This document shows, piece by piece, positions 1-11,400 of a DNA stretch of 64,000 nt (positions are counted from its first letter, which is position 1; every line of letters begins with the position of its first letter). The notes beneath the pieces were generated by a model that ran no database searches, was not told where the DNA came from, and was given only the letters and a program-made list of their open reading frames with translations. The stretch lies in the NCBI GenBank assembly GCA_035771165.1, contig JAWNZC010000322.1:5238001-5302000 (forward strand), written 5' to 3'. The stretch comes from Paragorgia papillata (Eukaryota > Cnidaria > Anthozoa > Scleralcyonacea > Coralliidae). The translations under genes were made by a program, and so were the position numbers.

Positions 1-1330
1 ATGGCAGTGGTCTTCTGGGGATCCGCCTGGATTCCAGAACCATCAATAATGTGGGCGAGGAACCTTATTGAGGTTTTGGAAAATAATTCACATTTCTCGT
101 TGAGGGTTATCCCAGCATCTTGAAGACGGTGGAGGGTAGCTCTTGCACGTTGATCATGTTCTGCTTGATCTACACCATGAATGAGAACGTCATCCATTTG
201 ACAGGTGACTCCTTCTAGATCCTGAAGAATTCTGGACATAATACGTTGAAAAATCTCGGGGGCGGAGCTGATGCTAAATTGGAGGCGATTGAAGCAATCT
301 CGACCGAATGGTGTCACAAAGGTAGCGAGGTGTCTAGATTGTTCGTCCAGGGGAATCTGCCAAAAGCCACTGTTGACATCCAGTTTCGAGAATACCTCTT
401 CCCTAGTTTTGCCCGACTTTCGTCAACTGATGGCATGGGGTGAACTTCCCGTTGAACAGCTTTGTTGAGGTGGGTGAGATCTACACAAATACGTACATCT
501 CCATTGGACTTAGGAACAGGCACTATACAAGCACATCAGGCATCCAGTTGGTGTAGTGACAGGAGAGATAACTCCTTGACTAAGCATGGATTGTTTCAAT
601 CTGACTTTTCATTTTTGGTAGCAATGGAAATGGGACTGTTCGTGGATTATAGATGCAGTGAGGTTTGCGGCATCTGCGCGAAGAGTGGTGTGACATTCAA
701 CTTCTATATTGCCTAGTCCTTTGAAGAGTGCCTGAAATTCTGCTTTGAAATCTGGTTGTTGTGGGTCGATTTCTGATACCTCAGTTGGAGTGTGTGTGAT
801 AAGTCCCAGCTCTATACATGCCTTCCTACTGAGCAATGAGCAAGACTGATTGTGTAAGACATACACTGGCTCTTCAATCCTATACTTTGTCGATACTTAA
901 GAGTGGCAGTAAACATACCTTTTACAGGGAGACGTGTGTTTCCAGGGCCACGGAGGATTTGTTGCGTCTCGATTAATTAAATGCCATTCAGCCATGGGAT
1001 CTGGTCGCTGAGAACTGTAACTGCGGCGCTGCAGTATCCAGCTTGAAGTGAGTGTTGTGGCCATTTACTCCAATTTGGGCTTTCCAGTAATTTACATCTG
1101 TTCCCACTTCGCCGAGGAAAGGTCAACTTCTTCTTGTTCAACTTCTTCGACTTTTCTTGGTTGAAACTTGGCACTGCGACACTCTGCAGAAAAATATCCT
1201 TTTTTTCTGGCAGATGTTGCATGTGGCATCCTTTGCAGGACAGGTTCCTCGGCTGTGCCATTGTCGACCGCACCACTGAGACCATCATTGTGATAGCGGC
1301 CATCTTGTCTTCCCGATTGGGTTTGTTATA
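1..1330 (-). mobile_element. Decayed Ty3/gypsy retrotransposon pol fragment, truncated by the window edge
   Basis: Read on the minus strand from about 1330 down to 1, this is a retroelement polyprotein in broken frames. A gag-type zinc knuckle lies around 1190-1245; its cysteines (CNIC then C after YFSAE) are kept, but the position normally held by histidine is tyrosine. Around 978-1075 is a retropepsin-like stretch with FKLDT followed, one reading frame over, by AAVTVLSD. From about 560 to 1 is a reverse transcriptase: PVPKSNGDVRICVD, the PMPSVDE region, an F/QMDDVLIHG-type catalytic box and the LAHIIDGSGIQADP segment typical of gypsy RT. Frame breaks separate these parts, so the copy is not functional. 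RNase H and integrase would lie beyond base 1. No LTR is visible inside the window. Confidence 0.85.
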
Positions 1331-1380
1331 AATTTCTCGGCTCACACAAGGTCAATCTTCAAAATGTTATAGGTAACGTA

Positions 1381-1666
1381 CAGTCCGTTCTGCGCATGAC
1401 CGCAATGTGGTCCCCAAAACATGACATTCGTAGATAACTACATGAAGTACTCAGCTCAATGTAAACCGTTAGGAACATGGTAGAAAACCAAGCGATTCGG
1501 CGAGGATATCTCCTCGGATTTCTTCTATTTCTCCTGAAAATGTTTTGTTTTGGGTACAAGTAATGAATGGGAACCAAGAAAAGCTTACAATCTTGAATAA
1601 GATATTAGTATTTTTTTTGTAAATAAAGATGTAAACATTAGTTTCGTACATGCGCAGAACGGACTG
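1381..1666. mobile_element. TA-flanked MITE, copy 1 (TIR CAGTCCGTTCTGCGCATG)
   Basis: The ends are inverted repeats beginning CAGTCCGTTCTGCGCATG, and both ends abut TA dinucleotides, as expected for a Tc1/mariner-type target duplication. The copy is 286 bp. A second copy lies in opposite orientation at 45209-45485. No transposase is encoded, so mobilisation in trans is inferred. Confidence 0.75.
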
Positions 1667-1925
1667 TACGTCACCTTTAAGTTGTTTACGTCAATAAATA
1701 CAAAATGGTTCAAATAAACAGTGCAATAAACTCGCAGTTCGTGTTTTAATGGTCTTAATAAAACAATTTAACAGGCGAGATCTATAAAGTATAAACTCTC
1801 CTGAAACACATGCCAAGTTTGAAAAAACGAAATAACAAAACACTATAATGGAGACGGGTCTTTTTAACAACTCACCTCTTTGATAGCCTTGACAAGGAAT
1901 GAATTAAGGTTCTCTTCGTGCATAA

Positions 1926-2271
1926 TAGGGACCTTAAGATGCTAGGACGACGACGGCGGTTAAAAAGCAATTCAAATTTTAGCATTAAAAATAAGTCACG
2001 GTTAACTGACCACTGTATTCAATACTTGAAGTTTGTCTTATAATTTTCAAAGTGTTAAAACGGTTGCAGTGTCCGTGTTCTCATCACCCCGCGAGTCATC
2101 GTCGTCCTGAAGACGTGAAAATGCTACGAGTGGCGTTGTATACAGAGCGAGGACGGTGTTCAGATTACTCTTGGGACTAGACATTATTCATTATCTTTGT
2201 TTCGAAAGAAGAACGCTTTTGTTTGAAGGACGTCGTCCTCGAAGTTGCCGTCATAGATCTTAAGGTCCCTA
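1926..2271. mobile_element. Terminal-inverted-repeat element (TAGGGACCTTAAGAT ends)
   Basis: The left end TAGGGACCTTAAGAT plus the nearby GACGACG tract is mirrored at the right end (ATCTTAAGGTCCCTA preceded by GTCGTCC). The size of about 346 bp and the lack of coding sequence fit a MITE. The target duplication is unclear. Confidence 0.55.
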
Positions 2272-4344
2272 ATATAATTCTGTCTCGCCGGTTTGCTGTC
2301 GATAAACGTCCAGCAAAGTTTGTTTTTGCCCATTTCATGTGCTTGATGTCATTTGCAACAACTGAAAAATTATCCGAGAAATTATCTCCAAACAGAAAGT
2401 CCAAAACGAGAGCGTTTTAGCGTTTCATAAGACCTGTAATCTGTATATATTATCCTGTGATTTCTCTGCCATATTTTGACAACTTCGAAAACAACATCAC
2501 CAGCAAAAAGCCGTTTAACGGGCCAATGTCTTGTTCAAATTTTCTCTTCATAATCCACGCCATCCATGATTTAATCGACTGGTTCAAACCGGTTTATACA
2601 AGCTATTTTTAAGTTGTTGTGAAGGCTGAATCTTGCTTGTTGTGACAAGTCTGCCACAAGTTGTCATGCAGCGATCAGTTGCTCCAGACTTGTTAAAACA
2701 ATCTGTAACGAGTTTGCAACTCTTAATATTTAATTGAAGAAATAAAATTAAGATATTTAGAAAATCAAATCTAAAAAATTGGAGAATAAAATAATTCAAC
2801 ACTACGATTGTTAGTTTTGAGATTTTTTGTTTCCTAGTGATATTTTACAAGTTTCCTATTGCAACCCTCTTCTCTATATAGTAAAAGAACACACCAAAAC
2901 GAATGATTTCAGCGAGAAATCACAGTGCATGTCATTGCTTATGATCTACAATGCAATATATACGCATGCATACAGAGGCCTGCTTCACTTTAAAATACAA
3001 TCGTTGACTGGATTTCCACTTACACCATAAAAAACTGCACGCTTTTTGTATTGTATAAATGTGTATACTTTTCGATTTTTAAAGCCAAAACCCTTTTCTG
3101 AAATCTGGTTCGCTTCGGAAAAACAAATGGCCTGAAGAGTGACAATCATTTTGGTGCGTCTCTCCTACTTCGCTTCTTGAAGAGCAAAATAAATCTTCTA
3201 TACTGTAAGGTACTACCGGTCCATTGGTTAAAAAAAAGAGCGATCAGAACATAGGCATGTTTGCAAGATAATCCTAAGATCTTCATTCGAGTTCTATCTT
3301 ATCACACTTAAAACCCTATGATCTGTTTGTATATATATATGGTATATGCACAAGAATTCTAAAGCTTATAGGGAATGCATGCAAAAAAAAATTCTGCTGT
3401 AGTATAGTCAATTTATTCTATCTTGTAAATGCTATGTCTGGATTTTATTACATAAAACCTTCAGCTTAGTCCGAAAATAGTATTTGAATGTACTCAATAG
3501 TATAGTGGAAACTAATCAGCCTATCACTTGCAAACACGTCTATAGGATCAGGTTTGTTTTTTCAGGGAATACTAAAATTTATTTACATTACCATCACGGC
3601 ATCAGTTCTAGCATGCGTGCAGACGCTTGTGTTTCCGCTGCCGTTAATCCCTGTTAAATGCTGCGTACAGCATCAGTTCTTACCATGTCCATGTACATTT
3701 TAAAAATATATGCTATCCTGTAAAATATCCAGATAAATCATGCAAGTACCTATGCCACTATATAAATATTGATGGATCACTCGTGATAAAACAGTTGGTA
3801 TTAATAAATATTGATGTAAAACTACTAGCTCTGCAGTTGCTCTGTATAAAGTCAACTCCAGTTAATCTAGAACACACACAATATTTTGTAGTAGATGACT
3901 TATCAATTGAAGGCTGGTGATTGATCTACAACAGAACGACAGCTAGACAAAGGTAACCATTTGTGACCGAGTGCTGTTTAGTACTTCTGTTGGTTCTTGA
4001 CCTCGTAAACCACTCTAACAATGAAAAAAGTAACATAAGTTCGTCTGAAACGCCAAATAATCTTGTTTGAATAATCTGAGGCCTCTGAGCAACAAGTGAA
4101 CCAAAGTATAAAACCATCGTCCTATATAATCTGAAACGCTATAGTATTACATTCCAGTCAACTGTTTTTGCATCCATGACTCAGGACTTGTCAAACTGCA
4201 CCAGGAACATTATATTGACAATTTCACATGTCATTTCCGATCTTGTTTGTTTGCAACTAAAAATTTAATACGACGTGTAAATACAAGCCTGCAAATACAA
4301 ACGACCCTGGGTACGAGGAAGAACGACCTTTACCAATTGACATG
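2272..4344. other. Intergenic stretch without a recognisable gene
   Basis: AT-rich DNA downstream of the PRC1 3' end. Short open frames occur but none shows a domain, good splice context or a repeat partner. I see no RNA gene here. Confidence 0.5.
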
Positions 4345-4618
4345 TCCTCTCACTTAGAATTTAGGATTATCCTGAATTGTCAAAGTGTCTAGAATTCAGA
4401 ATTATCCTGAATCCTAGGGGATTTCTCTGTCCCACATGTTAAACTGAGAGGTTGTGGTTGGGTTTTAGGGTCGCCGGGGGGAAGGGGTTGTGGTTAGGTT
4501 TAGAGTCAGGATTAAAGGTGGGGTTGGGTGTGGGTTTCAATTTCTTTAATATTCAGGATTATCGTGAATTCAAGGCCATTTGGCAATTCAGGATAATCCT
4601 GAATTCTAGATGAGAGGA
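4345..4618. mobile_element. TIR element with TCCTCTCA...TGAGAGGA ends
   Basis: The inverted ends read TCCTCTCA, then TTAGGATTATCCTGAATTG at the left and its complement at the right. The interior is G-rich on this strand, with GGTTGTGGTTAGG-type runs. A related, apparently truncated copy starts near 40980 and shares both the TCCTCTCATCTAGAATTC end and the CCTAACCACAACCCC interior. Confidence 0.6.
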
Positions 4619-4754
4619 TATGCTGTAGATGGGGAAATGACTTCGAACCGTGATGCCATAAATTCCATACTGGTGACGGATCTTTTCCAGAACACGAGTT
4701 AACGATTTTATTGGTTATTTAAAAATCAGATAAATACATTAATACACGGGTGCA

Positions 4755-4990
4755 CTCCTGACGTTTCTCTCTGACAAAGGGCCTTCGCTCGAAACGTTAG
4801 ATTCCTATGTTCTCTGTTTCGGCAGTATATCTAACCTTACTATATTTCGATTGTTGTTTCTACACTGCCTACGCAGCACGCTACTTTTATTGCACACCTA
4901 GGACTGATCAAGTTCAAACTCCAGTGCTGTTTCTCGCCGAAATACTAAAGCGAAAGTTTAGTTTTTGGCAACAGAGAATGATTTTTTAAA
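4755..4990 (+). mobile_element. Penelope-like element remnant (possible)
   Basis: Positions 4759-4800 contain CTGACAAAGGGCCTTCGCTC followed by GAAACGTT. This is close to the CTGACGAAGGGCC...CGAAACG motif that recurs in animal repeats, several of them Penelope-like. No reverse transcriptase or GIY-YIG nuclease is visible nearby, so only a terminal scrap would remain. Confidence 0.3.
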
Positions 4991-5030
4991 ACGATTTTTA
5001 AGATTTAAGACATCGAACGAAGACTTCCTA

Positions 5031-5092
5031 AAGTACAGTGCAGTACAAATGCAGTGCAGTAGCGCAGTGCAGTTCAATGCAGTGCAGTACAT
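5031..5092. repeat. AGTGC-type microsatellite
   Basis: Imperfect repetition of GCAGT/AGTGCAGT units between the PRC1 3' region and the preceding intergenic DNA. Confidence 0.6.
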
Positions 5093-5310
5093 ACGATATT
5101 GACTATCAGAATTATTTACCGAGACTTAAACCAACCTATTCTGTACCTGAAAGTAATCATCATTGAACGCTAACTTCTAATGCTTTAGATCAAACGTTAA
5201 TGCCTATATGAAGTCTATATAGACTAATACAGTTATAAACTAACAACTGCACTAAATTACACTAAGCTACTCTGCACTAAAGCATGACTAAACTAGACGA
5301 GAATACTCAC

Positions 5311-5487
5311 TGTAAATGCAGAATATGACGTACAAGATGATAGCGATTCTTTGTTTCCTGGACCACCTGATCGTCCAACAACCATCGTCGAATCTCTTGA
5401 AGAACCAGACGAACTAGAGTTTAACTGTTTAGATGCTCCTTTCTTTAATAATTTCTTCGAAAGTCGAGAAGAACGCCGTCTTGCATT
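5311..5487 (-). CDS. PRC1: PRC1 exon 15 (last exon found)
   Basis: 177 nt, phase 0. Encodes NARRRSSRLSKKLLKKGASK, a serine-rich run, and SLSSCTSYSAFT, followed by donor GTGAGT. The stop codon must lie in a further exon below 5300. A weak candidate is the acceptor near 5142, giving only VQNRLV and a stop. Confidence 0.85.
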
Positions 5488-8400
5488 CTGGAAAGATAAT
5501 ACGCACAATTAATACTTTTTACAAGAATTTAAGCACCTATAAAGCAAAAACCAAGCGTCTTATTTGAAAGAGCTTTTTAAAAAATAAGGAAGAATAACAA
5601 TTTCCAGCTCTCTCATCTCACTTCGTTCTTGAGGTATTGAGATTTGTTTGATATGCAAATCACACGTGTTAAAGTAATCATTGAAAAAAGTTGTACATCT
5701 ACAATTATAAATCGAAATCACTTGAAACTAATCTTATAGGTATGCGTCTCCCACAACACTAAGCATGCATATAATGTTTCAAGTTACATGTATTCCGTTT
5801 GGTATATATTATATATAATTATATATATATCAGGTTTCTGCCCAGGAGCATGTGACGGGGGCCTAAAAAAAACATTCACCAAGGACAAAAAAATACAAAA
5901 TGATGTATATTAATTAAAAGATATATAAGAAATACAACACATAGGGTTTTCTTATTGCATATTTCAAGTGCCGGGCGGAAGGGTCCGTTTTGGCGTGAGT
6001 GCCGGACGCCGCCCTCCCACCGTGGGCAGTCCGCGCAAGAAGGCCGGATTTGCGCGGCTGTTTTTGGATCGGATCGGATCGACAGTTTAGGCAAACCCTC
6101 GGATTATAAGAGGCAAACCCTCGGATTATAAGGGGCCAACCCTATCCAACGCACACCTCTAGTTAAGAGAAGAAACAGATATGCTAGCTCATCATATTTG
6201 GGAACTCAGAAATTTTTTCTGGGTAAAATATCTGGAATTATTAAATGCCTGAGGTTTCCTCAGTGTGTTTCTCAGTTATTAATTTACTGTAGGAAAAAGA
6301 TTTGCATCACATTGAGTTACATACCTTTGTAACCTTGCCTCTTGCTACCTTGGGGGGTTTATTCATGGCAGCCATGAGGTTTGCACGTGGTGTTAGTGGA
6401 GACCTTATCACACTCGACTGAAATAACCTTGAAGGAGTCGTTGCCGTTGAACTTGCAGTGGAGTTAATCTGCAATAAAGAAAATGGTTTTGTTTTAAACG
6501 GACACTTTTCTACTCAATTTTGTTGACTATTCTCGCTCGTTTACTATATTTGGCCATGTTTTGCCCTGTTGCAGTAAACAAACCAAGAAGAAACACACTC
6601 TAGTACATGTAGCATGCTATAAAACATAAGTATTTTGTAAACAATAATATATACATGAAAAACGTACCCTGCTTGAACGGAGTCTTTTGGAGAGTGGAGT
6701 TCTTGCTGGTGTAGTAGGTCTGAAATGTTCAAAAATATCAGTTATCAAAGACAACTTAAGGTGGCTCCATACAGTTTCTAGAAAAATACAGTTTCCAAAA
6801 CACGTGCATAAACAATTCGGAAAAAGAATAAAACTAAATGTTATGCATAGTTAAACAGTCTGACAATCAAAAACTGTTACCAAATAAATAGCAACAGTTG
6901 TTGCTATGGCAACAATGACGTTTCAAAATGGCTGCCAATTACCCTTCAAGCTAATTTAATTCGAAAAAAACTTTGGTGACCCCCAATTTTTTTTTCATTA
7001 AAACTTTTCTTGAAGTATGAGTAATCAATAGGCCGATTTAAAAAAAATTCTGTAGATCCAATTTTTTTTAAAATTAACAAACACGATTTTTCAAAAAAAA
7101 TAATTATTCGTTCTACAGAAAATAGCTCTTTTCACGGTATCTGTAGGTTTATGATACGCCGAACGACAAACGGCAGGCGAAAGCAAAGTTCTTATTTAAA
7201 ACAATCTCTCACAGAAAAAAACTTCTCACGTTAACGTATAAAATCACCATCATGACGAAGAAATACAAAGGTAAAGTGGCGAGGTCCAGTGTAGAAACTA
7301 TACTAACAAAATCAATTCCGCCATTTACCGGAGCTCTCAAACGTGATGCTTAAACTCTCTATTATTTAAAGACACCATAAGATCCAAAAACCTCAATTTC
7401 TTATCACTAATAGGTGAATTTAATGGTTTACGGTAAGAATTCAAAGACGCCAAAAATTTATCCAGCTTTTCTCCACCATGGAACTATATCATAAACACAT
7501 CATCTAAGAACCGCCACCATGCACACTCATGGTCGAAAAACACATGTATCAAGAATTCGCCATATATAAAGGGGATATTACACGGTGGCGAGAAGATATG
7601 GATTTTATGTTCGAGTGGCAAGGACAATATCTCACGAGTGAGCTCAGCGAACGAGTGAGATATTGCTCTTGCCACGAGAACATAAAATCCATATCTTTGA
7701 GCAACCGTGTTATGTTCTATTTATCATATGGACAATGAAATTATGCGTGGAAGTCATGTTGATAAACTGAAAAACTACAATCGCTAAGGCTCGACCTAAA
7801 ACTTTTAGAAAATACAAGTGAAAAATACAACAGCTTATTCGAATACGTCATAGTGAAAAATGGGATTCTACGAGTGTTTTAGTTGCTAGTAAAGTACTCT
7901 TCTCCATATAATAAAAAGTAATAACAAACGCCGGCGCAAATCTAGAACCAATAGCAGTATCCAATTTTTGACGATAGACCTTCTCATTAAACTCAAAATA
8001 ATTATTTTCCCGCATATGCTTTGCCAAAGAGTGTAAACAAACAACGAGCTTATATAAGAAAGATAATCATGCGTGTGACCAAAAATAAGCCAATCAGATA
8101 AAAATAACAAATGAATAATGAGATGCGAAAAAATTAGACAATCAGAGCAAAATAACAATAAAAAATCAATAGTGAGATGCGAAAGACATTTGCTATTTCC
8201 ACCGTCGATGCATGAGTTAAAAAAAAGGAGGGGGTGTAAAAAGTCCGGATGAACGAGGGTAAACTGAAGTAGATAAATTAATTAAGTGAAAACACTGTGT
8301 ATGTCCGCCCTTCCTAAACAAAAAAACAGCATCTTCAGAAGTGTTAAATAAAAGGGGGAAATAGATAAATTAAGTGAAAACACCGTTTATGTCCGCCCTT

Positions 8401-11400
8401 CCTATATATAGTAGCCAGGTTATGTTTTGTCCTTGTAAATATACGTTTGGTAGGGATAACTTGCCTAGCCGGGACAACTTTTTACTAGTTCCAGGCTTCT
8501 TGCCTTCTTGTTATTAGTGCGTGGTAACCACGTCTAATAAAGTTGACCCGGGCAGCAGGGTGACCCTACCTGTGAAACAGGTGCTAGGGTAACCCTACCT
8601 CCTTGTAAACATGCCCTAAAGTTACAGATTTTTCCACGGCTCACATAGTAAGATGGGTTTCTTTTCGTGTGATTCATGCGACTACGGAAAACAATAAAAT
8701 TGTTTCGAAATTTAGTGCTCGATATAGTCACCAGTATACACGAGGGCTGTAGTTACCGAGGAGGTATGCTTCTCCAAAACGTTTTCCTTAAAAAACTAAA
8801 TTTACGAGAATTCATAATAGTGACGTTTTTTCTGTACCTTTTTGAAGGCGTGCAGCCAAAAACCATCTCCTTGTTGAGAGCTTCTTGTTTGGCTTTTTGC
8901 TATAAAAATTGAAGTATTGAAGTCAACAAATATATTCTTAACGCGGTCAGGTGAAGAATCAGACATAGTTTAACGCTACCCTAGTTTACAAGTTTCTGAA
9001 CGTAGGCTTTAAACAGTAACAGCTGTTTATCATGCATTCAACGTTTTGACACTCCAAACTAGTGCCTTGATATTACTCCATCGTTTGTTCACTTGAATAC
9101 AGTACGTCATTAAGTTTATTTATTCCAAGTTTTTCTCAGTTATTTTGTAATGCCAAAGGGTCATCGTTGATAAGGTTTTCTAGAAAACTCTCATGAGTGT
9201 TCTTAGCGTTGTTGTTTTGATCAATTTGATTGTCGGGAAAAAGTTAGACCAAAATTTAAAGGCACAGCGTCAGGTATTAAAGTACCGTTTAGTTAATAGT
9301 TTTGCGCGAGACAAAAATTATATTTGTGTGCAAAGAAAATGAGAAATATTCTTAAAACGTTAAAAGAGTAAGTCATTAGTGCATTTTCTTATGGACTATT
9401 TACTATTTAGTCCAAGTTTTGACGTGTGTGATATTTACCAAAATTTAATTTAACGTCACTAACACGATTTAACTGATGGAGCGTTGGCGCTATTAATACG
9501 CCATGCCACCAGAAAACGTCTTTGATCATGATTACAATGATAAGTTTTGAATTTTCCCACACAATCTCATGGCTGGTTTGGCAAAAATTCAAAAGATTTT
9601 TGAAATCCCAAAAATCTCGTACACTTTTCTAATTAGATAGAAAGTTGCTGTGTTCCATCGCTTGCAGTTTGCTATACTTCATAGGTGCATGATCACAGAT
9701 CCAACAAAATATCAACCCTTCATCGAATTCTCATCTTAGTTTAATGTTGGGGCGCACAAACGTTTGTCAACCAATAGTAATTAATGCATAATTACAACAA
9801 GTTCTTATTAAACAAGAATGGGTATTATACCCATTCTTGTTTGATAAGGACTTGTTGTAATTATGCATAATTATGCCAACAGTTAATTAGTATGAACAAT
9901 TAATTCCATGCGGTCGAACCTGGAGAACGATTGAGTGACGAAGTGAGAAAAAACGTGTCAGAATCTCGCGAGTATAGTATCTTGGAGTATTATAGTATAT
10001 TGGAGTATAGTATCTTTGGTGTGTGATCGTTTATTTAATATTAAAGAGTTAAGAGTACATTTCTACTGAGTATAGTCGTATAAAGAACAGGACTTATTAA
10101 TATAAGCAATTGCAAATACAATTTAAGTTACCCTTTCCACTTTCATCTGCTTTTTCTCTTCTTCATGATTGGCCCATTGCTTCTCGATAACCTCAAGGTA
10201 TTTTTCACCATTCACCAAAAACAATTTCTCGTTTTCACTTTCCCATAATGCAATAGCTTTCTTGAGTTCTTCTTCAACCTTAATAGCAAAAAGAATGTAA
10301 TATGAAATGTACCTGCAACATTACGACACTAAAACTAGTCTGTAGTTGTTATGTCATGTAATCGGGAATGTACGCTGTTGCATTCTATTTTTTGAAGCAC
10401 ATGCAAGTACAGTAGCATGTACTACATGTAGCGCATTGCCTCTCCGCTCGCTGAGATTGAAAGTTAAGCCTGTTGAGAAGGGATTATTACTATGGTGTAC
10501 CCTGCGAGCAGAGCCTTCTTTTCCTTATTTCTTCGCTGAGAGAGAGGAAGAAAAGTAGGCTCTGCTGTATTCGTGACTGGTTTCCCATTGCGCATGCATG
10601 TCAGTTGCTTGGTTACAATCTCGAACCCAGTCCCAATCAGAGCAGAAACCGTTAAACGGGTTACTTCGTCCTAAATCTTGGACGAAGCCAAACACGAATA
10701 CAGCAGAGCCTACTTTTCTTCCTCTCTCTCAGCGAAGAAATAAAGAAAAGAAGGCTCTGCTCGCAGGGTAACTATGGTGGGGCAGTATTTGAGAATAACT
10801 CCATCGACTACCGAGCTTATTTAAAACAGTAAAATCGTGTCACGTGTGGTTTGAAGGTTTTTCTGTGGGTTCTCCGTGAGTGTTCTTCCAAACTTAAAAT
10901 TAGCCAACTCGGCTTCGCCTCGCTCACTATTCGCTCATGGAAAACTCGGGCTCGTTGTCTAATTGTTAAATATAGTGACAAAAGCCTATTTGTTTTATAA
11001 AATAACCAACCATTTTACGAGGTAAAAAAACACAAGGAGAAGCCACCAAAGTGACCGAGGCTTTGCTGACGAATAATGGCGCAATCAAATAACTACGCCA
11101 GTGATTACGTGAGATTTGAACGAAATAGAGCATGCGTTGTACAATATAAAATGAAAATGACGTCAAACGTGTCTCTGTGCTCTGAGTGAGAATGGCTCTC
11201 GTCCAATCAGAGCGTGCGTAGGACACCTGTTATTATATATACACACATATTATATTTAACAATTAGACAACGAGCACGAGTTTTCTATGAGCGAATAGTC
11301 AGCGAGTTGACTATCGCTCATAGAAAACGAGGGCGAGTTGTCCAATTGTTTTAGTATAAATTTACCAACAAAAGTTAAATAAATTCTCGACCATAACATA

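Noticed and set aside
1359..1577. Matching 72- and 81-codon frames here and at 45285-45530
   Set aside because: Both lie within copies of the same MITE; the similarity reflects the repeat, not a protein family.
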